Source: Pseudarthrobacter enclensis (GTDB lineage: Bacteria; Actinomycetota; Actinomycetes; Actinomycetales; Micrococcaceae). Taken from it: 64,000 nt of DNA. The DNA is taken from positions 1-64,000 of the forward strand of contig NZ_JAUSRE010000024.1 in assembly GCF_030811655.1 (NCBI RefSeq). Reading direction: 5' to 3'. This document shows positions 48,469 through 60,009 of the stretch, one piece after another. Numbering within the stretch: the first letter of the stretch is position 1; the number at the start of each line of letters is the position of its first letter. The notes under the pieces were generated by a model. The model was not told the DNA's origin. It ran no database searches and saw nothing but the letters and a program-made list of their open reading frames with translations. The translations under genes and the position numbers were made by a program.

Positions 48469-49671
48469 GTGAATGACATCCTTCCCATTGTCCTGTCCAT
48501 TCTTGCTGCGCTGGTGGTCATCGGCGGCCTGATTCCGGTCCTGCTCAAGACACGGAGGAACATCACCCGCTACCCCGGAACCCGGGACGCCAACGACCCC
48601 GAGATCCGCTCCGGCGGCAGCACGGCAGTGGCGGACCGCGACGGGACCATCGAACGCAAGGCGCCGGAGGGTGTGGACCTCGAAGGGCTGGACACCACGG
48701 TCCCGGACACTGCGGCGGGGCTGGAAACCATCCCCGTGGAAACCCCGCTCCCCGTCGCGGGGCGCCTTACCCGGCTGCGGGAGCGCCTGGTCCGCTCCAA
48801 CAACATCATGGGAAAGGGCCTGCTGGCGCTGCTCTCCAGCGACCGCATCGATGAGAGCGTCTGGGACGAGGTGGAGGAAACGCTCCTGCTCGCCGACCTG
48901 GGTACCGAACCCACCATGCAGCTGGTGGACGCCCTCCGGGAGCGGGTCAAGGTGCTGGGAACCCGGACCCCCGAACACGTCAAGGCCATGCTGCGCGAAG
49001 AACTCATCAAGCTCGTGGACCCCACCATGGACCGCAGCCTCAACGTGCAGCGGCATGCCGACAAGCCCGCCGTGATGATGGTGGTGGGAGTGAACGGGGT
49101 GGGCAAGACCACCACCGTGGGCAAGCTGGCCCGCGTGCTCGTGGCCGAGGACAAGGACGTGCTGCTGGGCGCCGCGGACACCTTCCGCGCCGCTGCCGCC
49201 GAGCAGCTGGCCACGTGGGGCCAGCGCGTGGGGGTCCCCACCGTGAAGTCGGACATCGACGGCGCCGACCCCGCCTCGGTTGCCTATGAAGCCGTAAAAG
49301 CCGGCATCGAGCAGGAAGTCGATGTGGTCATGATCGACACCGCCGGGCGCCTGCAGAACAAGGTGGGCCTCATGGACGAACTTGGCAAGGTCAAGCGCGT
49401 CGTGGAGAAGCTGGCCGAGGTGGACGAGGTCCTGCTGGTGCTGGATGCCACCACCGGCCAGAACGGCCTGAACCAGGCGAGGGTCTTCTCCGAGGTGGTC
49501 AACATCACCGGCATTGTCCTGACCAAGCTGGACGGAACCGCCAAGGGCGGCATCGTCGTCGCCATCCAGAAGACCTTGGGCGTGCCCGTCAAGCTCATCG
49601 GACTGGGCGAAGGCGCGGACGACCTGGCTCCGTTCGACACCGAAGGCTTTGTTGACGCCCTGCTGAACTGA
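48469..49671 (+). CDS. ftsY: Signal recognition particle receptor FtsY
   Basis: The membrane receptor that docks SRP-ribosome complexes. The 400-residue protein begins with a membrane helix (ILPIVLSILAALVVIGGLI, residues 4-22), typical of actinobacterial FtsY. A linker and the NG domain follow: GVNGVGKTTTVGKLARVL (near 207), DTAGRLQNKVGLMDEL (near 290), TKLDGTAKGG. The GTG start has AGGGGA just upstream. Its SRP partner ffh lies at 54,405. Confidence 0.96.
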   Translation: MNDILPIVLSILAALVVIGGLIPVLLKTRRNITRYPGTRDANDPEIRSGGSTAVADRDGTIERKAPEGVDLEGLDTTVPDTAAGLETIPVETPLPVAGRLTRLRERLVRSNNIMGKGLLALLSSDRIDESVWDEVEETLLLADLGTEPTMQLVDALRERVKVLGTRTPEHVKAMLREELIKLVDPTMDRSLNVQRHADKPAVMMVVGVNGVGKTTTVGKLARVLVAEDKDVLLGAADTFRAAAAEQLATWGQRVGVPTVKSDIDGADPASVAYEAVKAGIEQEVDVVMIDTAGRLQNKVGLMDELGKVKRVVEKLAEVDEVLLVLDATTGQNGLNQARVFSEVVNITGIVLTKLDGTAKGGIVVAIQKTLGVPVKLIGLGEGADDLAPFDTEGFVDALLN

Positions 49672-49680
49672 GCTGTTGGG

Positions 49681-50922
49681 CTAGCTGCCTGCCCTGCGGA
49701 GCGACTCGCGGGTGGGCAGCCATCCGAGGGCGGCCAGGAGCAGGATGGCGCCGGTCACCCCGAAAGCCCAGCCGAAGCCCAGCCGGTCCGCCAGCAGGCC
49801 TGCCACCACCGGCCCCACGATAGCGCCGACGTCGGACATCATCTGGTAGACGGCCAGGACCTTGCCGCCGGAGCGGCCGTTGCCAATGACATCGGCCACG
49901 GCAGCCTGCTGGGCGGGACCGAACAGTCCCGACCCGACGCCGGCGAGCGTCGACGCCCCAAGGAACCAGGGCAGGTCGGAGGTAAGCCCGATCCCGGCGG
50001 TTGCCAGGGCCGCCACCAGCAGTCCCGAAATCATCATGGGCTTTCGCCCCAGGGAGTCCGCCAGGCGCCCCGAGAAAGTCAGTGCGGCGGCGTTGCCCGC
50101 AGCGAAGACTGCCAACGCCAGTCCTGCCGCCTGCGGGCCTGCTCCGAAGGCGGCCGCTGCGAACAGTGGCACCGTTGCCATCCGCACGCCAAAGGTGGCC
50201 CACCCGTTGGCGAAGCTGGAGGCCAGGGCCGACCGGTACGTCCCGGCGGTCAGGGCGTCACCGAACCGCATGTCAGGCGCCCGCAGCTGAGTCTCGCCCT
50301 GATCCCTTCGCTGGTGGCTGAGCTGGGTCTGCACCACGAAGGCGGCAACGAGCAGCGCGGCTGCGTAGGCGAGGAACGGTACCCGCAGGCCGAGCCCTGC
50401 CAGCAAACCGCCCACTATCGGCCCGCACACGTTCCCGATCAGGAACGCCGACGCGTAGGCCCCGGAGACCCTGCCCCTGCTCTGGGGCGGGGCCAGCCTT
50501 ATCACCAGGGCCATCGAGGCCACCGTGAACATCACTGACCCCGCCCCGCCCAGGCCCCGGAACAACAGCAGCTGCCAGTAATCCTGGGCAAAGGCGCACG
50601 CTGCCGTGGACAATGCCACGATCAGGAGCCCGGCAACGTAGACCGGCCGTTCGCCGCGCTTTCCGATCAGGGCGCCGCCGGCCGGAGCAAACGCCAGGCG
50701 CATGAACGCGAAGATCGCCACGATGACCGCGGCCTCGGTGTTGCCCACCCCAAAGGTTGTTGCGAACTGCGGCAATACCGGCGCAACAAGCCCGAATCCA
50801 AGCGCAATGAGGAACGCCGCGGCCAGCATCACCTTGATGTCCCTGGGAAGTTTCTCCCTCTGCGGCCTCAGCCGGCCCAAAAACCTCGAAGTGGCGCCGC
50901 TTGAGCGGGGTGGTGCCGTCAT
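49681..50922 (-). CDS. MFS transporter (drug/metabolite efflux type)
   Basis: A 413-residue major facilitator with about 12 membrane helices. The RxGRRP-type loop after helix 2 reads GKRGERPVYVAGLL, and SQGRGRVSGAYASAFLIGN (as SRGRVSGAYASAFLIGN) matches the motif C-bearing efflux group; a second half repeats as DSLGRKPMMISGLL. Substrate is unknown. It is convergent with ftsY (nine-base gap) and divergent from amtB. Confidence 0.87.
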   Translation of the reverse strand: MTAPPRSSGATSRFLGRLRPQREKLPRDIKVMLAAAFLIALGFGLVAPVLPQFATTFGVGNTEAAVIVAIFAFMRLAFAPAGGALIGKRGERPVYVAGLLIVALSTAACAFAQDYWQLLLFRGLGGAGSVMFTVASMALVIRLAPPQSRGRVSGAYASAFLIGNVCGPIVGGLLAGLGLRVPFLAYAAALLVAAFVVQTQLSHQRRDQGETQLRAPDMRFGDALTAGTYRSALASSFANGWATFGVRMATVPLFAAAAFGAGPQAAGLALAVFAAGNAAALTFSGRLADSLGRKPMMISGLLVAALATAGIGLTSDLPWFLGASTLAGVGSGLFGPAQQAAVADVIGNGRSGGKVLAVYQMMSDVGAIVGPVVAGLLADRLGFGWAFGVTGAILLLAALGWLPTRESLRRAGS

Positions 50923-50971
50923 GGTGCAGGAGTCCTTGCTGGAGTGGGAGCCGGGTGGCCGGGCGGGTGCG

Positions 50972-50987
50972 GAAACATAACCGTAAC
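50972..50987. promoter_or_regulatory. Candidate GlnR box upstream of amtB
   Basis: GAAAC (50972-50976), six bases, GTAAC (50983-50987) fits the actinobacterial GlnR half-site pattern of GnnAC words spaced by six. It lies 160 bases before amtB. A weaker GTAAC-N6-GCAAT occurs at 51025-51040. GlnR commonly activates amtB-glnK under nitrogen limitation; binding here is inferred. Confidence 0.5.
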
Positions 50988-51146
50988 AAGGCGGATATCC
51001 ACCATTTACTTCCTAGAGGTTGTTGTAACAGGCCCGCAATCTAAATCCTCCGCGGGCGAAACACGCCGACGCCACACTCATTACAGGACGCAAAAGGCGT
51101 TGGCAGGCGGACAAGTCCGCACCGAAAGCAAGAGAGGACGTAGGCC

Positions 51147-52502
51147 ATGGAACTCACCGCAGGTCTCGTTTGGCTCCTGGTGGCTGCAGCACTCGTGCTG
51201 TTCATGACCCCGGGCCTGGCATTCTTTTACGGCGGCATGACGCGCGCCAAGTCGGCACTGAACATGATGATGATGAGCTTCGTCGCCATCGGAACGGTCG
51301 GCATCACATGGGTGTTGTGGGGCGCCTCGATGTCCACGAGCAACCAGGACAACTTCTACCAGATCTTTGCAAACCCGTTCAGCCACTTCGGCCTGCACAA
51401 CTTCACGGACCCGGCAGACCTGCTGAAGGTGGGCTACGCGGCAACCTTCGCCATCATCACTGTCGCCCTGATCTCCGGCGCGGTCGCGGACCGCGCAAAG
51501 TTCTCCGCCTGGGTGATCTTCACGCCGATCTGGGCAACGCTGGTCTACGCACCGCTGGCCTTCATGGTGTGGGGTGGCGGACTGTTCTCCAAGGACGGCT
51601 GGTTCGGCCAGACCTTCGCTCCGGTCATCGACTTCGCCGGTGGCACCGTGGTGCACATCAACGCCGGTGTTGCCGGCCTGGTCCTGGTGCTGATCATTGG
51701 TAACCGGAAGGGCTTCGGCAAGGACCCGAACCACCGCCCGCACAACATTCCGTTCGTCATGCTCGGTGCAGCCATCCTGTGGTTCGGTTGGTTTGGCTTC
51801 AACGCCGGCGCCGCTGCCACGGTTGAGCAGGCCGGCCTGATCTGGATCAACACCCTGGCAGCCCCGGCCGCCGCGATGCTGGGCTGGCTCGCAATCGAAC
51901 GTATCCGGGACGGCCACCCCACGTCGCTGGGCGCCGCTTCCGGTGTCGTGGCCGGCCTGGTTGCCATTACGCCGGCCTGTGCCAACGTTTCCCCGCTTGG
52001 TGCGATTGCCCTGGGCGTCCTCGCCGGTATCGCCTCGGCCCTGGCCGTCGGCCTGAAGTTCAAGCTCGGCTATGACGACTCCCTGGATGTTGTGGGCGTC
52101 CACCTCGTCTCAGGTGTCATCGGAACCGTCGCCATCGGCTTCCTCGCCACCCCCGACCAGGGAGCTGCCGGTCTGTTCTACGGCGGCGGCGCAACCCAGC
52201 TGGTGGCCCAGGTTCTGGCAGCACTGTTCTCGATCGTCTTCACCGCCGTGATGACCCTGATCATCGCTTACCCCATCCACAAGACCATGGGCTTCCGCAT
52301 CTCCGAGCACCAGGAAATCGCCGGTGCAGACCTCAGCCTGCACGCCGAGACTGCCTACGAGTTCGGCGTCGGCGGCCACGGCGGCAGCTTCCAGCCGCTG
52401 CACGACATGGTGACCGGCAAGACCCAGGCGGAAGCCCGGGAATCCGCATCCGGTGCACAGAAGACACAGTCAGCAACAGGCAAGGAAAGCGTGGGGGCAT
52501 GA
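51147..52502 (+). CDS. amtB: Ammonium transporter
   Basis: A 451-residue Amt/Rh membrane channel with 11 expected helices. It starts with the periplasmic-facing LVWLLVAAALVLFMTPGLAFFYGG and carries the signature DFAGGTVVHINAGVAGLVL and the pore histidine region GVHLVSGVIGTVAIGF. A hydrophilic C-terminal tail of about 50 residues follows. The ATG has GAGAGGA upstream. Its stop overlaps the glnK ATG, so channel and regulator are co-translated. Confidence 0.96.
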   Translation: MELTAGLVWLLVAAALVLFMTPGLAFFYGGMTRAKSALNMMMMSFVAIGTVGITWVLWGASMSTSNQDNFYQIFANPFSHFGLHNFTDPADLLKVGYAATFAIITVALISGAVADRAKFSAWVIFTPIWATLVYAPLAFMVWGGGLFSKDGWFGQTFAPVIDFAGGTVVHINAGVAGLVLVLIIGNRKGFGKDPNHRPHNIPFVMLGAAILWFGWFGFNAGAAATVEQAGLIWINTLAAPAAAMLGWLAIERIRDGHPTSLGAASGVVAGLVAITPACANVSPLGAIALGVLAGIASALAVGLKFKLGYDDSLDVVGVHLVSGVIGTVAIGFLATPDQGAAGLFYGGGATQLVAQVLAALFSIVFTAVMTLIIAYPIHKTMGFRISEHQEIAGADLSLHAETAYEFGVGGHGGSFQPLHDMVTGKTQAEARESASGAQKTQSATGKESVGA

Positions 52503-52837
52503 AACTGATCACTGCAATCGTCAGGCCGGAGAAGCTCGAGGCCATCAGGGAAGGGCTGGAAGCCTACGGCGTCCAGGGCCTCACCGTCAGCGCAGCCAGC
52601 GGGTACGGGAGGCAGCGCGGCTACACCGAGGTTTACCGCGGAGCGGAATACAACGTGGACCTGCTGCCCAAGATCCGGGTGGAAGTGCTGGCCACGGATG
52701 AGCAGGCCGACGACATCCTGGACGTGATCATTGCCAGCTCCAATACCGGCAGGGCCGGGGACGGCAAGGTCTGGACCATCGACGTCCATGAAGCAGTGCG
52801 CGTCCGGACTGGCGAACGCGGAGTGGCCGCCATTTAG
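52499..52837 (+). CDS. glnK: Nitrogen regulatory protein PII
   Basis: A 112-residue PII signal protein that binds ATP/ADP and 2-oxoglutarate and blocks AmtB. It has MKLITAIVRPEKLEAIREGL, the T-loop with both tyrosines (GYTEVYRGAEYNVDLLPK, modifiable Tyr near residue 51) and the C-terminal TGRAGDGKVWTIDV. ATGA overlap with amtB. The glnD gene that usually follows in actinobacteria is absent here. Confidence 0.95.
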   Translation: MKLITAIVRPEKLEAIREGLEAYGVQGLTVSAASGYGRQRGYTEVYRGAEYNVDLLPKIRVEVLATDEQADDILDVIIASSNTGRAGDGKVWTIDVHEAVRVRTGERGVAAI

Positions 52838-52864
52838 CGAAGCCACCGAAAGCGGCAGTTGAAA

Positions 52865-52902
52865 CAGGGCGGGCGGGAACCGGAAGGTTTCCGCCCGCCC
52901 TG
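52865..52902. terminator. Terminator between glnK and zwf
   Basis: A 16-bp stem (52865-52880 with 52887-52902, CAGGGCGGGCGG paired with CCGCCCGCCCTG plus four further pairs) with the loop CGGAAG separates the two convergent genes. Confidence 0.75.
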
Positions 52903-52916
52903 CCTGTCTTTGACCC

Positions 52917-54320
52917 TCAGTCTTTGTGCCCGTTGGTGGGCCAGGACGCCGGACCCGCCGAGCCGGCGTCGTACTCCTCAAGGGGCACCTCGCCGTCCTC
53001 CCATGCCTTCAGTACCGGCTCGACGATCCGCCAGCAGTCCTCCGCCGTGTCGCTCCGGACGGACAGCAGGGGATCGCCTGTCAGCACGCCTTCCAGCACT
53101 TCGCCGTAGGGCAGGAGGTCGGAGGCGCTGAGTTCCGCTTCCAGGGTGACCCGGCCCAGGCTGAAGATGTTCCCGGGCCCGTTGACGTCGACGTCGAACT
53201 CCAGCGTGTCCGGGCCAAAACCGATCCGCAGCTTGTTGGGGGAGTCCACGCCCGTGAAGCCTTTGGGCAGGTGGGGCACCGGAAGGAAGGTGACCACCGC
53301 TTCCTTGCGCTTGTCGCCCAAAGCCTTGCCGGAGCGCAGGATGAAGGGCACGCCCCGCCAGCGCCAGTTGTCAATGACCACCTGGATTTCGGCAAGGGTT
53401 TCGGTTTCCCTGCCGGCGTCCACGCCCTCCTCCTTGGCGTAGTCGGGCACGTCCTTGCCCGCCGTCGTGCCGGCCGTGTAGCGCGCCCTGCGTGTCGAGC
53501 GGGTAAACGGCGCCTTCACACTGCTGGCGCGAAGGACCGTGGAGACCGCGTCGCGGAGGTCGCGCTCGCCGATGGTGGCCGGCGGTTCAATGGCCATGAT
53601 TGCCATGACCTGCAGGAGGTGGCTTTGGATCATGTCGCGAAGAGCGCCGGCGTTGTCGTAGTAGCGGGCGCGTCCTTCCAGGGCGAGGTCCTCGTCAAAG
53701 AAGATTTCAACCTTCTCCACGTGCTGCCTGTTCCACACCGGCTCGAGGAAGTTGTTGGCGAACCGCAGGCCCAGGATGTTCAGGACCGTGGCCTTGCCCA
53801 GGAAGTGGTCCACGCGGTGGATGTGGTCCTCCGGGACCAACCGGGCCAGCGTCGCGTTAAGTGAGCGCGCCGACTCCTCGCTGGAACCAAACGGCTTCTC
53901 CATGACCAGGCGGGTGCCCTCCGGGACTTCCTGGGGCTGCAGGGTTTCGCAGGCACGCTGGCTGATCCGTGGCGGAAGTGCAAAATACACCGCCACCGGG
54001 CCTTCCAGGGTCTTCAGCAATGCCGCCAGGGCGCCCGCGGCCGTGACGTCCACCTGGTGGTAGACCGTCTCCTTTTCCAGCAGCGCAAGTGCGTCTCTCC
54101 CTGCTGCGTCGGCAGTGTCCGCCGCCACGGCAAAGGACGATTCCACCCGCTCCCGCCATTGCTCGGGAGTCCAGGGATCCGACCCGGCCCCCACAAGGCT
54201 GAGGCCCTCCGCCCGTCCGGCAGCAACAAGCCGCGCCAGGCCCGGCAGCAGGAGCCTGCCGGTGAGGTCGCCCGATGCGCCGAGGATGAGCAGCGTCTTC
54301 ACAGTTGTTTGGCTCGTCAT
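52917..54320 (-). CDS. zwf: Glucose-6-phosphate 1-dehydrogenase
   Basis: It oxidises glucose 6-phosphate to 6-phosphogluconolactone, entering the pentose phosphate pathway. The 467-residue protein has LLILGASGDLTGRLLLPGLA (nucleotide motif), MEKPFGSS and the substrate-binding HRVDHFLGKATV. The C-terminal domain is complete, but it is shorter than the usual 500-515 and lacks opcA and tal neighbours, so it is probably a second, divergent zwf paralogue. The ATG at 54320 is divergent from ffh. Confidence 0.88.
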   Translation of the reverse strand: MTSQTTVKTLLILGASGDLTGRLLLPGLARLVAAGRAEGLSLVGAGSDPWTPEQWRERVESSFAVAADTADAAGRDALALLEKETVYHQVDVTAAGALAALLKTLEGPVAVYFALPPRISQRACETLQPQEVPEGTRLVMEKPFGSSEESARSLNATLARLVPEDHIHRVDHFLGKATVLNILGLRFANNFLEPVWNRQHVEKVEIFFDEDLALEGRARYYDNAGALRDMIQSHLLQVMAIMAIEPPATIGERDLRDAVSTVLRASSVKAPFTRSTRRARYTAGTTAGKDVPDYAKEEGVDAGRETETLAEIQVVIDNWRWRGVPFILRSGKALGDKRKEAVVTFLPVPHLPKGFTGVDSPNKLRIGFGPDTLEFDVDVNGPGNIFSLGRVTLEAELSASDLLPYGEVLEGVLTGDPLLSVRSDTAEDCWRIVEPVLKAWEDGEVPLEEYDAGSAGPASWPTNGHKD

Positions 54321-54404
54321 TTTGCCAGCATGCCACCTGACCTGCCTGACTTGGTACCCTAGATAGTCGAGTCCCGATCATCTCCTGAAAGAAGTTCACG
54401 GCGC

Positions 54405-55985
54405 GTGTTCAATTCACTCTCTGACCGGTTGACAGCAACCTTCAAGAATCTCCGCGGCAAGGGCCGCCTCACGGAGGCCGACGTTGATGCCACCGTCCGC
54501 GAGATCCGCCGTGCCCTTCTGGACGCCGACGTCGCCGTTCCGGTGGTGCGCGAATTCACCGGGCGGGTCCGCGAACGTGCGCTGGGGGCCGAGGTTTCTG
54601 CAGCGCTGAACCCCAGCCAGCAGATCGTCAAGATCGTCAACGAGGAACTCCAGGAGATCCTCGGCGGCGAAACGCGGCGGATCCGGCTGGCCAAGAACGG
54701 TCCCACCATCATCATGCTGGCCGGCCTCCAGGGTGCGGGCAAGACCACCCTTGCCGGCAAACTGTCCAAGTGGTTGAAGGCCCAGGGCCACAGCCCCATG
54801 CTGGTTGCCTGCGACCTCCAGCGCCCCAATGCCGTCACGCAGCTGCAGGTTGTGGGCCAGCGCGCCAACGTTCCGGTCTTCGCACCGCACCCGGGAGCCA
54901 CCTCCCAGGAGCTGGACCAGCCCGCGGGTGACCCTGTCGCCGTCGCCCGCGCCGGCGTCGAGGAAGCACGCCAGAAGCTGCACGACGTCGTCATCGTCGA
55001 TACCGCCGGCCGCCTGGGCGTGGACGCCGACATGATGGAACAGGCCCGCCAGATCCGCCGGGCCATCGTCCCCAACGAAGTCCTCTTCGTGATCGACTCC
55101 ATGATCGGCCAGGACGCCGTCAACACGGCGCTCGCCTTTGATGAAGGCGTGAACTTCACAGGCATCGTGCTCTCCAAGCTCGACGGCGACGCGCGCGGCG
55201 GTGCCGCACTTTCCGTTGCGTCGGTCACCGGCAAGCCGGTCATGTTCGCATCCACCGGCGAAGGCCTGGACGACTTTGAACTCTTCCACCCGGACCGGAT
55301 GGCCTCGCGCATCCTGGACATGGGCGACATCCTCACGCTCATCGAACAGGCCGAAAAGGCCTGGGACAAGGATGAAGCTGCCCGGATGGCGAAGAAGTTC
55401 GCCGACCAGGAAGACTTCACCCTCGAGGACTTCCTCGCCCAGATGCAGCAGATCCGCAACATGGGCTCCATGAAGAAAATGCTCATGATGATGCCCGGTG
55501 CGCAGAACATCCGGCAGCAGTTGGAGCAGTTCGATGAGCGCGAGATCGACCGCGTCGAAGCGATCGTCCGGTCCATGACGCCGCATGAGCGGCTGGCGCC
55601 CAAGATCATCAATGGCTCACGCCGCGCCCGGATCGCCCGCGGCTCCGGCGTCCACGTCTCCGAGGTCAACGGCCTGCTGGAGCGCTTCGCCCAGGCCCAG
55701 AAGATGATGAAGAAGATGGCCCAGGGCGGAATGCCGGGGATGCCGGGTATGCCCGGGCTGCCCGGTGCCGGCGGCGGGTCCCGGAAGAACGCCAAGAACG
55801 CGCCCAAGAAGAAGGCCAAGTCAGGCAACCCCGCCAAGGCGGCCCAGGAGCGCAAGGAGGCAGAAGCGCGCCGGGCCAACGCTGCCAAGGCGATGCCCAC
55901 CGGCGCCGCCTTCGGGCAGGGCGGCGATTTCGATCCCTCCCAGCTGAACCTGCCCAAGGGCTTCGACAAGTTCCTGGGCAAGTAG
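54405..55985 (+). CDS. ffh: Signal recognition particle protein Ffh
   Basis: The SRP54 GTPase that binds signal sequences and SRP RNA. The 526-residue protein has an N domain, G domain with AGLQGAGKTTLAGKLSKWL (near 107), DTAGRLGVDADMM, SKLDGDARGG, and a methionine-rich M domain (MKKMLMMMPGAQ, and GGMPGMPGMPGLPG). The C-terminal tail is lysine- and alanine-rich. Start is GTG. It works with FtsY at 48,469. Confidence 0.96.
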   Translation: MFNSLSDRLTATFKNLRGKGRLTEADVDATVREIRRALLDADVAVPVVREFTGRVRERALGAEVSAALNPSQQIVKIVNEELQEILGGETRRIRLAKNGPTIIMLAGLQGAGKTTLAGKLSKWLKAQGHSPMLVACDLQRPNAVTQLQVVGQRANVPVFAPHPGATSQELDQPAGDPVAVARAGVEEARQKLHDVVIVDTAGRLGVDADMMEQARQIRRAIVPNEVLFVIDSMIGQDAVNTALAFDEGVNFTGIVLSKLDGDARGGAALSVASVTGKPVMFASTGEGLDDFELFHPDRMASRILDMGDILTLIEQAEKAWDKDEAARMAKKFADQEDFTLEDFLAQMQQIRNMGSMKKMLMMMPGAQNIRQQLEQFDEREIDRVEAIVRSMTPHERLAPKIINGSRRARIARGSGVHVSEVNGLLERFAQAQKMMKKMAQGGMPGMPGMPGLPGAGGGSRKNAKNAPKKKAKSGNPAKAAQERKEAEARRANAAKAMPTGAAFGQGGDFDPSQLNLPKGFDKFLGK

Positions 55986-56002
55986 CAGTTTCGCGTAATC
56001 AG

Positions 56003-56053
56003 GAAGCGCCAGATGCCGTCTTGACCGTTCAAGACGACACCTGGCGCTTCTTC
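56003..56053 (+). terminator. ffh terminator
   Basis: GAAGCGCCAG (56003-56012) pairs with CTGGCGCTTC (56041-56050), and CGTCTTGA/TCAAGACG forms an inner stem (56017-56024, 56029-56036); TTC follows. Confidence 0.7.
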
Positions 56054-56076
56054 GTTGGGATGTCGGCACCGTGGAA

Positions 56077-56082
56077 TAGGGT
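56077..56082 (+). promoter_or_regulatory. -10 box of a leaderless alpha/beta-hydrolase promoter
   Basis: TAGGGT ends six bases before the ATG at 56089. A weak TTGGGA (56055-56060) lies 16 bases further upstream. No ribosome site is present. Confidence 0.5.
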
Positions 56083-56088
56083 TGGGAC

Positions 56089-58796
<2,708 letters not shown>

Positions 58797-58826
58797 CTAG
58801 CCTGACCGGGCATCGAAAGGAGCCCC

Positions 58827-59909
58827 ATGGCAGACATCATCCACTTCCGCGGGCCCGTCCTGGCCGCCGCGGACCAGGTACGGCACGGGCTGTGGTCCGT
58901 GGACGGAAGGCTCACCTTCAGCAAGCCCGCAACCCATCCGGGCAGGGTGCTCGACGGATGGGTGCTGCCGGGCTTCGTGGACGCGCACTGCCATATCGGG
59001 CTGGGGGCCGCCGGCCCGGTGGATCCGCCTGTTGCCAGGGAACAGGCACTGGCCGACCTCACCGCCGGAACCCTGCTGGTCCGTGACGCGGGGTCCCCTG
59101 CCGATACCCGCTGGATGCAGGGCGGAACGGAGTTCCCGGTGCTGGTCCGCGCCGGGCGGCACATCGCCCGTACCCGCCGCTATCTGCGGGGCTTCGCGGA
59201 GGAGGTGGAGCCTGAGGGCCTCGTGGAGGCCGTGCGCAAGCAGGCACGCGACGGCGACGGCTGGGTCAAGCTGGTGGGGGACTGGATCGACCGCAGCGCC
59301 GGCGACCTGGCGCCTTCCTTTCCTGCCGCCGTCGTACGTGATGCCGTCCAGGCGGCCCACGACGAAGGTGCCCGGGTGACCGCCCACTGCTTTGCCGAAG
59401 ACACCCTGGACCAGATGCTGGACGCAGGGATCGACTGCATCGAGCACGCCACCGGACTCCTGCCGCGGCACCTGCCCCGGTTCGCCGAACAGGGCGTACC
59501 GATCGTTCCCACGCTGATCAACATTGCCACCTTCCCGGACATTGCGGCGCAGGCCGACGCCAAGTTCCCCCGCTATGCGGCCCACATGCGGGCCTTGTGG
59601 GAACGGAGGCTGGAGCGGGTGGCGGAGGCCCATGCCGCCGGCGTGCGTATTTTTGCCGGCACGGATGCGGGCAGCGTGATCCGGCACGGCCGGATTGCCG
59701 ACGAGATCCTTGCCCTGCACGGCGCCGGCCTCCCCATGGCTGCAGCCCTTGACGCGGCCTGCTGGGCAGCGCGCGCCTGGCTGGGGGCGGACGGCCTGGG
59801 GGAAGGGGCGCGCGCCGACGTCGTGGTGTGCCGGGAAGATCCACGGGCGGTGCCCGGGACGATCAAGGCCCTGGAACACGTGGTGCTGGGCGGACGCATC
59901 ATCCGCTGA
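58827..59909 (+). CDS. Amidohydrolase family protein
   Basis: A 360-residue metal-dependent amidohydrolase. LPGFVDAHCHIGLG (near residue 46) supplies the HxH metal pair, KLVGDWID the bridging lysine position, TAHCFAED and CIEHATGLL the later histidines and FAGTDAG the aspartate. The bound substrate could be a cyclic amide, imide or dipeptide; exact reaction is open. AAAGGAGCC precedes the ATG. It is divergent from thiC. Confidence 0.87.
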   Translation: MADIIHFRGPVLAAADQVRHGLWSVDGRLTFSKPATHPGRVLDGWVLPGFVDAHCHIGLGAAGPVDPPVAREQALADLTAGTLLVRDAGSPADTRWMQGGTEFPVLVRAGRHIARTRRYLRGFAEEVEPEGLVEAVRKQARDGDGWVKLVGDWIDRSAGDLAPSFPAAVVRDAVQAAHDEGARVTAHCFAEDTLDQMLDAGIDCIEHATGLLPRHLPRFAEQGVPIVPTLINIATFPDIAAQADAKFPRYAAHMRALWERRLERVAEAHAAGVRIFAGTDAGSVIRHGRIADEILALHGAGLPMAAALDAACWAARAWLGADGLGEGARADVVVCREDPRAVPGTIKALEHVVLGGRIIR

Positions 59910-59938
59910 CCCACGGCGCTGCGGGGACTTGGAATAAA

Positions 59939-59950
59939 TTGAAGCTTCAA
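59939..59950. promoter_or_regulatory. MarR-type palindrome upstream of the VOC gene
   Basis: TTGAAGCTTCAA is a perfect 12-base palindrome in an A+T-rich patch (ATAAATTGAAGCTTCAAGTA), 59 bases before the GTG of the VOC protein. This spacing and sequence suit a MarR-family repressor, but no such gene is in the window. Confidence 0.5.
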
Positions 59951-60009
59951 GTAATTTTAATGGGTGACAGGCCGCCAATGGGACGGCCTCCAACGCAAGG
60001 AGCCTTCAC

